Shown here in pieces: positions 9,734 to 22,135 of a stretch of 64,000 bases of DNA. Origin of the DNA: Stenocarpella maydis (taxonomy: Eukaryota; Ascomycota; Sordariomycetes; Diaporthales; Diaporthaceae); assembly GCA_002270565.1 (NCBI GenBank), contig NQMI01000132.1, positions 4,482 through 68,481 on the forward strand, read 5' to 3'. The stretch's first letter is position 1, and each line of letters begins with the position of its first letter. Below the pieces are notes generated by a model. It was not told where the DNA came from and ran no database searches. It saw only the letters and a list, made by a program, of their open reading frames with translations. Both the position numbers and the translations under genes were made by a program.

Positions 9734-11820
9734 ATGGCGCCGCGTGCACCGGCGCAACGGCGCTCCAATGCGCAGAGCGAGGCTTTCCACGACCTGGGTG
9801 TCAGGGGCCGGTGAGACAATTGCAAAGGCCGAAAATACCCCCTCTCGCAGTGCTGACTCGACTTTTCACCCGAGTAGAAAAACCGGCGTGTTTCTCAAGG
9901 ACACCGGTGCCCGCGACGAGCATGGCATGCAGCCACTCGATGACATCTTCTCGTCCCCGGAGAAAGATAGCCAAGACGGTGTTGAGGATGAAGAAGACGA
10001 CGAGAGCGACGAGGGGCCGATGGATATTGACGAGAGTGAGCAAGATACCTTCCGGGACTCGCCTCCCGAGTCCCACACGCAGCTTTGACCGACTGACAGA
10101 CTGACGCGGTGCCTCCCACCTCAGCCACCGGTCCCGCGCCATCAGCCTTCATGAACGGCGCTCGCTTCCCTCCGGCGCGCGCCAGGTCGCCGCCAAAGAC
10201 GAACATGCAGTCCCCAGCGAAGCGGAATCCTCACCTTGGTCACTCGTCATCTCCTATCCGAGGGTCCGTCGTACGGCCCAGCGACGACGCGTCGTCTTCT
10301 CCCAGGCCAGCGAAGCCTCCCCAGCGGAAGCTCGATTTCAAGAACAAGCCGGCCCTCCCAAGGACAAATGGCATCAACGGGAAGGGCAAGGCGGTTGCGG
10401 CTACAAATGGTCACGTTTCTTCTGCCGACGAGGGCGAGGAGGAGGAACCCCAGCCCGACGAGGAATCAATGGCAATCCTAGACGGAGGTCATGATCATGT
10501 CGAGGATGATGATGATGCCACGGAGCCCGCAGATGTCGAGGGAGAAGAGCTACCCGCACCCTCTGCAGCCAGGCGCAGAGGACGGCCCAAGAAAGCAGCC
10601 TCTGCCGAAGAACAACCAGAGGAGGAGCCCATCATGCAGTCTGTCGAGGCAGACGCAGAGCCTCCACTTGCTGGCAAGAAGAGAGGAAGGCCCTCCAAGA
10701 ACAGGGCCGCCGAAGAGGAGACAGCCGAGCAGCCGACGAAAAAGAAGGCAAAACGGGTATCCAACGTTGCTGAGGAGGAGACAGCCGAATCTTCCCAGCA
10801 GAGTAGTATGCGGAAACGTGGTAGGCCAAAGGGCACGAAAGCTGCAGGGGATAACGATACCTCGGCACCCGCGGAGAAACCGGCTGTGCCTAAGCAGAAG
10901 CAATCCAAGAAGCAGAGGATATCTACTGGCGCTGGCGATACCTCACTCGCCGAGGTGCCGCGCGGTCCACCACTGCCAAAATCACGAGGCTTGATGATAT
11001 CGCGACGCGAGACTCCAGGCGGCTTGACAACACGATCCGGCCGAACCTCGTACCAACCGCTCCAGTACTGGAAGAACGAGCGCATAGCTCTTGCTGATGA
11101 TGAGGTCTTTGACGACGGCAAGCAGTACATTAGACTCCCGCGCATCAAGGAGATTGTCCGTTACGACGAGCCAGAGGAGGAACGCAGGGCTGCTGCCCGT
11201 CGCAAGGCCGACAGGCCCGCTGCTGGCAAGAAGGGCAAGCGCCGAGGCCATGACTTGGAAGAGGACGAGCTCGAGCCGTGGGAGGAAAACGCCGACACCA
11301 TCACGGGCGAGGTGGTCGTCTGGCAGCCCGAGCACGAGCTCAACCCGCCGGGGCCGGACGAGCAGATCGAGGTGGCTGAGGAGCAGCTGGCCGTGTCGGC
11401 GGGGGCCATCGTCACGCGCGAGATCCGCAACGCGAGCTTCAAGTTCGCAAAGACGCTGAGCATGCCCTTCTTCGGGGCCGGCGTGGTCGACCTGCCGCCC
11501 CACTCGGAGAAGAAGCCCAAGAACGCGAGGAAGATGCACATGGCCTTCTTCGTCTTCTCCGGGCGCGTCCAGGTCACGGTGGCAGACACTACGTTCAGCA
11601 TCGGCAAGGGGGGCATGTGGTTTGTGCCAAGAGGTAGTGACTCTCACAATACGCGCCGAATGGGTGTGTAACAATCTACAGTGCACGTTTGGCTAATACG
11701 ACTTTTGCAGGCAACTATTACAGTATCGAAAACAGCCACGACGTGCCGGCGAGGATTATGTTTTCTCAAGGCTGCGAGGTGTTGAGTGGTGCTGCAGGCG
11801 AGGCAAGCATGGTGGGCTAA
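9734..11820 (+). CDS. MIF2: CENP-C homologue (inner kinetochore protein Mif2/Cnp3)
   Basis: Centromere protein that binds CENP-A nucleosomes and recruits the outer kinetochore. Exons 9734-9810, 9878-10035, 10125-11633 and 11711-11820 join in phase to give 617 residues. The N-terminus has the Mif2 pattern (RKTGVFLKDTG, then a DIFSSPEK block). The middle is basic and disordered, with three AT-hook cores: RRGRPKK (about residue 230), KRGRPSK (about 265) and KRGRPKG (about 310). The CENP-C nucleosome-binding motif follows (RTSYQPLQYWKNER). The C-terminus is the dimerising cupin domain (KTLSMPFFGAGVVDLP to SIENSHDVPARIMFSQGC). The second intron uses a GTGAGC donor; without it the frame would stop at 10086. 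Confidence 0.92.
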
Positions 11821-13142
11821 TGAAACGAAAATGTACAGGACGCCACCTCTGATGAAACTGGAGGACCCTTGAGAGGTGCTTTTTGTCATTTGGCGTGCGA
11901 AGATACCGCTTGGGGAGGCAGTCTGCCGGGGTCTTGTCTATATCACGGTGCGAGCGGAATATCATGTTCAACGCAAAGGGCGTTTGCTTGCTGAGGGCGG
12001 AGAAGGCGAACCAGAAAATTCGGGCTGGCAAGCTGGAAATTCCAGAATGGATGATGGCCTTTGATACGGTACAAAAAAGCCCTGAGCAATATCCTGCTCC
12101 TTGCTCTCCAGCAGCACGGTCTCGTGTGTATTTCACACCCTGTTGGCGTTGAGTGTGATGGCGAATGGTGTAGGTTGAGAGTCGCCCCAACCCTCTCGTG
12201 GCCTGCACCCTCCTGCCGGTGGACTGACTCCATTACCACGCTATAAAGAAGATAAATGGGCTGATTTGTCACTTCTGAAATCCTTCCCCTCGCACATTTT
12301 TGTTCGCCTGGCTGAATGGTGGTCGGACCGACCGTCTCTGCTTTTGCTGTTTTTTGGTTGTGGATTCCGGTTGCCGAGTCCATACCAGCATCGAGATTGT
12401 TTATGCGGAGATATGTTTAAAAAGAACTGGGGTGGAGGCTGAACACATCATAACCGACGCACTGTTGTTGCAGCCCCGTCAAAGACCTGCCTTTGCGTGG
12501 TCGGATTGATTGCGCTTATCGAAGTCACTTTGATGATATGTAGACTATTGGTGTTCGCGTTCTTCTACCAGGCTGAAACGGCAATGATTGTCCTAGCGGG
12601 ACGGAAGAATAATCGAGGTTGTTGCCTATCACAATCAATTTCACTTTGCACTGCTTTAGGAATCGGGTGTTCGCGCCCGTAACAATGGAGGGTAGTATAT
12701 ACGGTATATCATCGGCGTCATGGCGAAGCAGAGAAGTATCACGCAGCCGACTTCATATACCCACATAACCAAGACGAACCGGGTGCTAGGTATAGGTGTT
12801 GCGAGTGTTTGTATTGTGGGAGTGGCAGTTGTATGAGTAGGGTGTTGTGCAATGTACAGGTCTACCCTCCGTTTCTGTAGCTGCGAATACCCGACCTTTA
12901 CGCTTTACTGCAACTTTTCAATCTTCTGTAAGCCAATGTTGAGAGGCTACCATTTCGCCACGAAAACCTGGAGTGGCAGGCCATACCCATTCGTGCTGGC
13001 TCCGTGAGGGTTGAAGCCATCTCCAGACACCAGCAAGCTGGTTTGACACAATCGAGCTGTGTGCAAGTGTATTAACGCGGCAACACGAGGTATCCGCAAT
13101 TGATAGTACATAGCTGCGACCTCCCAGACCGCCGCGCGACGT
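11821..13142. other. Convergent intergenic region MIF2/YME2
   Basis: This holds the two 3' ends and about 1.3 kb without a convincing gene. Short open frames on both strands lack recognisable domains. No repeat or RNA gene is seen. Confidence 0.5.
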
Positions 13143-16100
13143 TTAGGCCTCCTGAGCCAGGACCTTCTTCAGAGCTGCCATGTCCTTCTCGAAGCCGGCG
13201 ATCTTACTATGCGAAGTCTGCAACTTGTTGAGGAGGTAGTTGATGCGCTCCGTAGTCTCGCGAGGCTGCCGAGGAAGCGACCCTAACAGACTGAGTTCAG
13301 TTTCGACCTGTTGGGGAAGAAGGTTAGTCTCGTCGGTCTGGATAAATGAGAGCTTGCCACAAAGGAGGCTGCCCCATCGGAGGATGCCGCAGGGAAAGAG
13401 GAGGTTGGACACACGCCCAAGCACTGCTTTTCCAAAAGCAGTCACTTACCTTGTCAATGGTCTTTGCTTCAACTTTGGCCAGTTCATTGAGGACAGCCAG
13501 GTCCAGCCGAGCCTTCAGCACCGGGTCGTGAAGCAGCGCCGCGAAGGCCGACTGGTACACTGGCTTGCCGGCCTGGATCGTCTGCGGGCGGCCACGGTGG
13601 GACCTAACAGTGATGAGTTCCGCGTTGGCGAGGGTCTCGAGCGCCATCTCGCCGTTCTCGACACCGGGGCTCGTCGACGAGGCGAATGTGTTGGACAGCA
13701 GGACCTCGTTGTAGCGCAGCGCTTCCTTCTTGGCGATCTCCTTGATCAGGTACCACGCCTGCTCCGTCGAGTACTTCCTGTCGCCCTTGTTGGGCAGCAG
13801 GTACAGCTTGATGATCTCCGATGCGCTCTGCTCGATGATCTCCTGGACGGCCTGGCGCGGGCTCTGCCCCGCCTTCATGCGCCGGGCGAGGAACTCCAGG
13901 TCTGTGAGGCGGCCTCCGAGGACCTCGATCACCTCGTCCAATTTCCTGAAGTCCTGCTTGTGCTCCGGAGGGGCATCCTCAGCCTCCGCGTCACCATCTC
14001 TGCCGCGACCCTTTGGTTTGGTCGAGACGAAGTGGCTCATGACGTACTTCTTTGCAACGTCGGGTGACAGATCACCGAGCGAGATGGTGCGGAACACTCG
14101 ATCCGGCAGTGACTTGGAGAGCGGTTTTGAGTAGGAAGTGTCGCTGGTCATGAAGACCACATGGGCGATGTTGGCTTGAACAAGCGCCGCCGCCCACTCC
14201 GAGAGCTTGTCATATATCATGGTGGTCTCATCGTTCTTGAGAAGGAAGTTGTCGATGACTACCACTGCCCTCTTCTCCGGGTGTGCCTCGAGGAAAGCAT
14301 CATCAGCCAAGCCGGCGTCTCCAAAGTCCTTGTCGCGACCTGACAAAGATACCTCCTTCAGAGCAGCGGCTGTGTTGTGTAGTATCTTGTTGAGCTGTGA
14401 GTCAAGCGTTTCCGAGAATCCAGACTTGACACCGGTGGTGCTCTGGATGGCAAGGTCGATGAGGCTGCTCAGCTGGTTCGCCCAGGAGAAGATTGGACGA
14501 TACCCAACCGCGCTGGCGAGCTTCTTGATCGTACCGCTCTCGCCTCTGGCCTCAATGATTGGCTTGCAATCGATCACCAAGACGTCCCTCCGCCCCCCAA
14601 GCGCTTGGTCCAAAACTAGTTCCTCCTTGCCTGAGCCTCGGGGGCCCTGGACAACGATGAAGGTGTCCGCAGACTCCATCAGCCATTTCTGTATCTGCTC
14701 AATGGCGTCGCGTCGATGAGTGAAGAGGGCTGTCAGGCTGGCGTCTTCGGTCTTGTTTTTCCTGAATGCTAGGATATCGCTGGTCTGGCGCTTGAACCAC
14801 TGGAAAATCGGGTTGTCCGAAAGACTAAACGACTTCTGGATATGGGCTTTGATGAAGAATTCCCGGATCGGGTCGAAGATAACGACGGTGATGGCTGCAA
14901 TCGCAGCGGCGAGAATCGGGACAACAATTCGAGGGTGGTTGCTGATCCACTCCCAGAAACGGTGGCTCTTGTTAAAACGCTCATATGAGAGGCGAATTGT
15001 GGTACCGGCTTTGCCTCCACCAAGCTCTTCCGGGACGACGATGCCGTGCAGGCAGTTTTTTGCCATGATTGCATCTCTCACGAAGGCATAGTCGAGATAG
15101 GTGTATCTGGGCATCACCTTGGAGTCTGATGGCTGTGTCTGTATATCGGCAATCTTACCAAATCTTCGGAAAAGACTGAAGATCGTCTCCTGGGACAACC
15201 CTATGGCCTCGGCGCCTGGTTCCTTTGCTATGAATTCGATCTTTACTCTCCCACGCGGAAGGTTGGCGGCGAGGTCCTCAAGCCACGGAACCCCTCTGAC
15301 AAGGCCGACCTGAACTGCTCGGAAGGGGTTGAACCAAGGCTTTATGGACTTTTTCTGCAAGTACTTGGAGAGCTTCTCTTCGACCTCTTCCGTTGTCTAC
15401 ATGGGATGGATATTAGCAAGTTTCCGGAAGCATCCGAGATGTTTGAGTCACGTATTGGGTGTTACTGCAGTGCATTGTGGGAGTGTGCAAGTAGGTCTTG
15501 TAGGGGTGTAGGAGAGGGTGTTATTGGCGCATGAGAGAGTAGCACGACAGAAGCATACCATTTCTGGTGGGTGGCTGAATTTGACGAACGCTCCGCCATC
15601 TTTGAGTCGAGGTATGATTTCCGTAACTTTCTACATGGTTGTTAGCAACACTTCTCCCTCGAAGGCACTCATGAGACAAGGAGCGGGTCTATAGGAATGC
15701 CAACTGCGCCAAAAGGTGCACCCCCTCTGGCAACAGAGGAAGAAGAAGGTATATATGGTAGAGAGAGCTGTCCCAACAGTGGTCGCTTACCAGAGAGCCA
15801 TCCTTGGGGATGCCACGCTTGACCAAGTTTATGGGGTCAGCGATCCCGAGCGAGGACTTGTTGAACCTCTGAAGAAGGTTCGACAGATCTTGGTCGGCCC
15901 CCCACGGGCGGCCGACGAGGTGGCTTATCCAGCCATAGCTGAGCTTCAGAGGGAAGAGGTTGTCATAGAAGACGATGGTTTCGTTGGGCCCTGCATAGAT
16001 ATGCCCTGATTTCTCATCTCCAGTGACAGTTGTCTCCCACCTCCTGAGGTGTTTGCCGAGGCTGGAGGGCTGGAGGGCTGGTCGTCCATGGGGGAGCCGA

Positions 16101-16180
16101 ACGAGACATGGCTTGGTGAAAGGTCGGCTGCCCAAGCCTTGCGCACCAGCAGGGCTAAGGAAAAGCCGGCGAGGTATCAT
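13143..16180 (-). CDS. YME2: Yme2/RNA12, mitochondrial inner-membrane AAA protein
   Basis: Mitochondrial escape protein 2, an inner-membrane protein tied to mtDNA maintenance and escape. Minus-strand exons 16180-15791, 15630-15559, 15396-13450 and 13307-13143 are all phase 0 and total 857 residues. The Arg-rich start MIPRRLFLSP is a likely mitochondrial presequence, followed by the conserved NETIVFYDNLFPLKLSYGW-type block. An RRM-like fold covers about residues 205-290. A membrane segment sits at about 311-328 (IVVPILAAAIAAITVV). An RNA12-type P-loop ATPase follows, with GPRGSGK near residue 405. The last exon encodes a coiled-coil end (ERINYLLNKLQ). The chosen ATG is the first in the open frame. 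Confidence 0.93.
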
Positions 16181-16704
16181 GGCTTCATTCTCATGCCAGC
16201 CAGAAACTCTCGCCAAGGCCCAATTACACACCCGGCTGGTCCACACCTAGGTGAGGGTGTTGTAGGTGACGATTCAGTAGGTGTGGGTGTTGTAGGGTGG
16301 CTGCGGGGGGTGCGATTTCGTACTGCGACCTGAGAGCAATAATATTTTCCGTGTCTTCAGATGGACGCCCCCGCCCGGACGAGGCCCAGTTAACAACAGG
16401 CTGAGGCATCTCACCAGGTGGCCGACGTGCGCGGCGCACACCTCGTCCGACGCCAATGAGGTCATCCCTCGACGCGCCACACTGGATCCGAACGTCTCGC
16501 TCCGTCGCGGGGACCCCCTGCCGCCCTAGGGTTGGGGTTCAGAAATTCCATCTTCGATCATCCGTAAGAGATACAACGGCTTCACCCAAAACCATGCTGC
16601 ATCCTTGACATCACACCCTCCATGCCAATCTAATCAGCCCAACTGCCGTCGTTTTCGTCTTCCGGCTGGGTCGCAGCAGCTTCTTCCCCACGACGGGCTG
16701 CATA
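16181..16704. promoter_or_regulatory. Divergent promoter region of YME2 and EMI1
   Basis: This 524-bp gap lies between divergent starts. It contains a short imperfect direct repeat near 16252-16300 built on GGGTGTTGTAGG. No identified factor sites. Confidence 0.4.
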
Positions 16705-17526
16705 ATGGGTTGGCTCTGGCCGAGGTCGGCTGCCGAGGAGCCTGCAGCATCGCGGAGCTCCGAGCAAGCTCCCACGGCGGCGCAACCACCACAGTCCTCG
16801 ACATCGTCACCACCAGAGACAGACCCTGAGATCACAAAGTTCCTGAGGGAGATCGCCGGGGAGCTCCGGAACGCAAGGAATGCTACAGACCAATCACCCT
16901 CTCCGACACAACCATCTTCACAGCAAACTGCAGCCGGCGCATCAAAACCGCCACCAGGCGCGCCCAAGACCTCGTCGTCCTGGTCCTCGTGGTGGCCCGG
17001 CTCGGGCACCACCAACCCAGCCTCACCCACAGAAGCAGACCCCTCATCAAGCACAACGCAGGCAACAGCAGCAACAACAACGCCGACCACCTCCGCCACC
17101 CACCAACCGCGCCTCTCCCCGCTCGCCGAGTCCCTCCTCCCCACGACCATGGACTGCGAGCAGGCCTTCAACCAGGCCTTCTACTGCCAGTCGCTGGGCG
17201 GGCAGTGGAACAACATCTACCGGTACGGCGGGGTGCGCTCCTGCAGCGACAACTGGGACGACTTCTGGTTCTGCATGCGCGTTAAGAGCTACCAGGCGGG
17301 CCCCGTCAAGGACGACATGATCCGCGAGCACTACAGGAAGAGGCACCTGGCAAAGTACGGGCCAGGGAAGGCGAGCAGCGAGGACGTCTGGCGCGAGCGC
17401 CGCGAGAGGGTATCGCCCGGGTCGGCCTTTAGCGAGCAGGTCGAGGCGCCGACGGTCAGTGATGCTGAATATCAGAAGTGGGAGATGGAGCGCATGGACA
17501 AGATTAGGAATCAGCCAGCTTCCTGA
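16705..17526 (+). CDS. EMI1: Emi1-like (DUF3128) twin CX9C protein
   Basis: Single exon of 273 residues. The conserved DUF3128 region lies at about 145-225 and contains a twin CX9C arrangement: C151-x9-C161 and C180-x9-C190. That is the coiled-coil-helix-coiled-coil-helix pattern of proteins oxidised in the mitochondrial intermembrane space. Yeast Emi1 is known for its role in IME1 induction and sporulation. The first 140 residues are Ser/Pro/Thr-rich and look disordered, longer than in yeast, with only DPEITKFLREIAGELRNARN as a possible helix. The ATG at 16705 (MGWLWP) is the first in frame. The gene converges with HSP70. Confidence 0.85.
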   Translation: MGWLWPRSAAEEPAASRSSEQAPTAAQPPQSSTSSPPETDPEITKFLREIAGELRNARNATDQSPSPTQPSSQQTAAGASKPPPGAPKTSSSWSSWWPGSGTTNPASPTEADPSSSTTQATAATTTPTTSATHQPRLSPLAESLLPTTMDCEQAFNQAFYCQSLGGQWNNIYRYGGVRSCSDNWDDFWFCMRVKSYQAGPVKDDMIREHYRKRHLAKYGPGKASSEDVWRERRERVSPGSAFSEQVEAPTVSDAEYQKWEMERMDKIRNQPAS

Positions 17527-17910
17527 TGAAGATGGTGTATTGCGTTTATTGTAAACGACCGTGTTTGAAATATACATACCCCCCAGGATTGCCAAGGACT
17601 GGCACCGGCTGCACGCCAGTCATACGTCTTCGATTGTGAAAGTCATGACACGTCACGATGTCTACGATGAGGTAGAGTAGTATTATGAATTTTTTTGAAT
17701 TTCATTTTCGATACTGGGAATCCATTAAGTACGCCCATGCACTTGTATGCCCCAACCGAAAAACTTTTGCCCTGTATCATTAAGTAAGTCATCATGAGAC
17801 AAAAAGGAAACGTCTAATCCACCCTGAACCATTTCCATCGCCCGACAAGACAGATTGACCGCGCACTGCAAATTCATAGTCTCGCCGCGAATCGGCTGGT
17901 AGTGAACCGT
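17527..17910. other. 3' intergenic region EMI1/HSP70
   Basis: A 384-bp gap between convergent stops, AT-richer than the genes, presumably the two 3' UTRs and polyadenylation signals. No other feature seen. Confidence 0.5.
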
Positions 17911-20052
17911 TTAGTCGACCTCCTCGACGGTGGGGCCGTCATCGCCACCGGCACCCGGTGCGCCGCCGGGAGCAGCGCCAGGGAAGCCGCCAGGGGCGCC
18001 ACCAGGGCCGCCAGGAGCGCCGCCAGCACCGTAGAACTTCATCATGATGGGGTTGGCGACAGCCTCGAGCTCCTTCTGCTGGTCCTCATACTCCTCACGA
18101 GCGGCCTGCTGGTTCTCGTCGAGCCAGTTGACGACCTTGTCGATCTCGGCCTTGAGCTTCTCCTTGTCGGCAGCGTCGAGCTTTTCGTCGACCTTGGAGT
18201 CGGAGAGGGTGTTGCGCAGAGAGTAGGCGTACGACTCAAGACCGTTCTTGGCAGCGACACGGCGAGCCTCGGCCTCATCCTCGTCCTTGAACTTCTCAGC
18301 CTCAGCCAGCATGCGCTCGATATCCTCCTTGGAGAGGCGGCCCTTGTCATTGGTAATGACAATCTTGTTTGTCTTTCCAGTGCCCTTCTCGAGCGCAGAC
18401 ACGTTGATGATGCCGTTGGCGTCAACATCAAACGTGACCTCGATCTGAGGAACACCACGAGGCGCAGGGGGGATGCCGGTCAGCTCGAACTTGCCGAGCA
18501 GGTTGTTGTCCTTGGTGCGCTGACGCTCACCCTCGTAGACCTGGATGAGCACACCAGGCTGATTGTCGGAGAAGGTCGAGAACACCTCGGACTTCTTGGT
18601 GGGGATGGTGGTGTTGCGGGGGATAAGCTTGGTCATCATGCCACCAGCAGTCTCGATACCAATGGACAGCGGCGCCACGTCGAGCAGCAGAATCTCGTTG
18701 GTCGACTTGGAGCTGGTGTCGCCAGACAGAATAGCGGCTTGCACCGCCGCACCATAAGCCACAGCCTCATCGGGGTTGATGGACTTGTTGGGCTCCTTTC
18801 CGTTGAAGTAGTCCGTGATGAGCTTCTGAATACGGGGGATACGGGTGGAACCACCGACGAGGACGATCTCGTGAACTTGGGACTTGTCGATCTTGGCGTC
18901 GGTCAGGACACGGTCGACGGGCTGCAGGGTGGAGCGGAACAGGTCCTGGCACAGCTCTTCGAAACGAGCACGGGTGATGGACGTGTAGAAGTCGATACCC
19001 TCGTAGAGGGAATCGATCTCAATGGAGGTCTGTGCAGAGGAAGACAGAGTTCGCTTGGCACGCTCGCAAGCAGTGCGGAGACGACGAAGAGCACGGGCGT
19101 TGGTGCTGAGGTCCTTCTTGTGCTGTTTGGATGTTAGTTATGTGCTCAAAAGAGGTAGCTGGGTAAGTGTGCAAAAAGACTGGTACGTACCTTGCGCTTG
19201 AACTCGTTGACGAAGTGGTTGACGAGACGGTTGTCGAAGTCCTCACCTCCCAGGTGAGTATCTCCGGCAGTGGACTTGACCTCGAAGATACCCTCCTCAA
19301 TGGTCAGGAGCGAAACATCAAAAGTACCACCACCCAGGTCGAAGATCAGGACGTTGCGCTCGCCCTCGACCTTCTTGTCAAGACCGTAGGCGATGGCGGC
19401 CGCGGTGGGCTCATTGATGATACGCAGAACGTTCAGACCAGCAATGAGACCGGCGTCCTTGGTTGCCTGACGCTGGGAGTCGTTGAAGTAGGCGGGGACG
19501 GTGATGACAGCGTTGTTGACGGTGCCACCGAGGTAAGACTCGGCGGTCTCACGCATCTTGGTCAGGACCATGGAGGAGATCTCCTCTGGGGTGAAGGTCT
19601 TGGTCTCGCCCTTGAACTCGACCTCGATGTTGGGCTTGCCGTTCTTATCAACAACCTTGAAGGGGAAGTGCTTCATGTCGGCCTGAACCTCGGGGTCGTT
19701 AAACTTCCGGCCAATCAACCGCTTCGCGTCGAAGACGGTGTTGTGGGGGTTCATGGCGACCTGGTTCTTGGCGGCATCTCCGATCAGACGCTCGGTGTCG
19801 GTGAAGGCGACGAACGAAGGTGTGGTCCGGTTGCCCTGGTCGTTTGCGATACTGCACAGTTGTCGTCAGTATGGTTGTTTACTTTGAAGTGCCCGATAAA
19901 GTGGGGCTGATGAGAGCTTGTGTGGAGCAGACTCGCGGGGGTCTCCCGGGGAGGTAGGAAGGTGCATATACTCACATCTCAATGCGGTCATCACGGTACA
20001 CACCCACACAAGAGTAGGTTGTGCCCAAATCAATACCAACAGCGGGAGCCAT
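17911..20052 (-). CDS. Cytosolic Hsp70 chaperone (Ssa type)
   Basis: ATP-dependent chaperone of the cytosol and nucleus. Minus-strand exons 20052-19976, 19851-19191 and 19122-17911 join in phase to give 649 residues, the usual size. Signatures seen: [10 protein letters not shown] at the N-terminus, [14 protein letters not shown], and [14 protein letters not shown]. The substrate-binding domain follows, then a Gly/Pro-rich tail and the terminal EEVD that recruits TPR co-chaperones, which fixes the location as cytosolic. The first intron falls after the codon for E25 with a GTGAGT donor. A heat-shock element lies about 300 bp upstream. The long antisense open frame opposite exon 3 is a codon-bias shadow. 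Confidence 0.97.
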
Positions 20053-20357
20053 GGTGATTGCCGGGGAGAAAAGTTGTTGATGTGGTGATGTTGTTGCTGG
20101 TGTTGGGTTGCGTAGATGGGAAAGTGCGGTTGCGGGGTATCACAAGAATCGTAGAGTCGAGTGCAAATCAAATTGCAAAAGCTCGAATTGAGAAAAGAAA
20201 TGGGAGAGAAGGAGATGTAATGATCTCGCTTGATTGTGATCGAGAGGATTGTTGATGATGATGGAGAGAGGTTGTCAGTCGGGCGAGGGAGACGAAGCAG
20301 TTGGGATTTTATGAAGTGGTTGCTGAGCTGCCTGGTGGGGCGTGCAGCGCAGTCGAA
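20053..20357 (-). promoter_or_regulatory. HSP70 5' leader and core promoter region
   Basis: About 300 bp between the heat-shock element and the start codon. It has alternating purine- and pyrimidine-rich patches. I cannot place the transcription start. Confidence 0.4.
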
Positions 20358-20379
20358 GAATGTTCTAGATAGAAAGTTC
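20358..20379. promoter_or_regulatory. Heat-shock element upstream of HSP70
   Basis: The sequence GAATGTTCTAGATAGAAAG, followed by TTC, contains GAA-nn-TTC-nn-GAt and then GAA-nn-TTC. These are two HSF1 modules of alternating nGAAn units, about 305 bp upstream of the HSP70 ATG. HSF1 binding is the established control for this gene class. Confidence 0.75.
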
Positions 20380-22135
20380 GACCTCGACCTTTCCAGTGAC
20401 TTCCAGCGGCCTGCCGAATGTACGAGAGGCCGCTTGTAACAACCCCTGTCGTCAAAGTAGCGGCAGGGGGGTGGCGAGGTACCGGATTCCATTCCACAGC
20501 CTCCTGCCATTACACTTTTCTTTCCGCAAGCACCGAAAGCACCAACCTCCCCAGCTACAAAGAACAGCACAAGAATGAGTGACCCCCTCCCCCAGTCACT
20601 GCTGCCCCCCCCCATTCACCCGAACCTGTCTTATGCCAACTGGCCCACCAAAGAGAACCTTCGTGCAAAACATCGTTGCTTCCAGAGAATGCCTCTCACA
20701 ATTCCCTCAGCACTTGTCACCAATGTCGCTCCACAGCTGTCTGTAATACCCATGTGTGCCTCGAGCTATGACTTCACGCTCACACCCCACGTTGGCCATA
20801 GCGGTTTTGGCAGGCTGCCCGGCTGCCCGGCTCCTCAGTCGCAATCGATCAAATTCGATCGCGGGGTACCTGTGATGTAATCCGTAGTCATCCATACACA
20901 GAGCCGCAACAGCTTACTAAGTCTACTTTAGTGCGTCTTTCTGGGAAGGCCTGAACCCCTGCAAATTGTGCTTCCCAACCCGGCGCTTGTCTACTTGTTG
21001 TCCACTGCAATGTCTGTGAGCATCTTGATGCCACTATATTTGTTTGCATCTATAAACAATCCGTCTTTATCTCACTGCAGCTCCTGCGCAAGCACACTGC
21101 CGTACCTCACTCGTGGACCTCCTTCATCATTTTGCAGAGCATACAAAGTTCTTCCACTAGGAGAATGGCCTGCCCATAATCACACAGGAAGTTATGCAGT
21201 GGGGTGCTATCCTGCAGAAAATACAGGGCATTATTATAAATTAGGCCTCCTATCAGAGGATTTCATAACGGGTTATGCCACCATCCAGGAGCTCCTTGAA
21301 AGCTGTACCTGTACCTGTCTGTACCTGCAGCATCCTGCCTGCGAGCAAGCTCAGCACGTGACAAGATCTTCACCAAACCTATCATGCCTGAGTGGCTTAT
21401 CCAAGAGCTCGTGGTGTGGCGTGAGGCTCGGTTGATCCACTCCATAATGCGAATAGAAGCTTCAGGTCCGGGAAAAGGTGGTGTCTGAGGCCTTAAACCA
21501 GTCACTTGTGGATGAAACTGAGTCAAATTGTGGGTTGTCTTTCTTGCCTCAATTTCCATCCCCGGAATACACAATTGAGCTACAACCTGGGTGGGGCCAG
21601 CGGCAAAGGATCCTCCGAATTTGACGGAATTGATTGAAGCTTCTAGGCTGAGACAATTGCATCTTTTTGCGGACAAGGCCTTGGCTTCCCGGAACCCACA
21701 GCACTATCAACCATGGTGTAGGTTTACCAAGATAATTGGTGCCATAGAGGAAAAAGAATGCTCTTACATGCCCAAGTTGGTGCACAAGACGGCCTTGTCA
21801 GGGCATGCTCACAGGATTGTGCTGCTATCATAGGAGACAATACACCTCACCCAGGGTAACAAACGTTATTTTGTAACTTCCGTTCGCCACAGTGGGTCTT
21901 GGCAATAGCAGTAAATGCAATGGTACGAGCGATTTAACGTTTGCTATTCGTCCAGAATAGTCTATGAACGGGATCTTGATACATACACATGCTGGAGGGT
22001 TTAAAAAGGGGGATCCAATTAGAGGCTAGTTAATGTTTGTATGCTGATTGGTTGGTGTGAATGCTAAGGAAAGCCCTTAGTCTGGGAGAATCCTAACCGG
22101 AGAGTTAAGAATTATGGGAAGAGGGCCTTCTCTCT

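Noticed and set aside
17902..19137. 411-residue open frame opposite HSP70 exon 3
   Set aside because: It is the known antisense shadow of Hsp70 codon bias; it is Val/Leu/Gly-rich with no domain, while the minus-strand Hsp70 is unmistakable.
21591..21833. 80-residue open frame in the HSP70-RAD57 gap
   Set aside because: Moderately protein-like but isolated, with no domain or splice partners.
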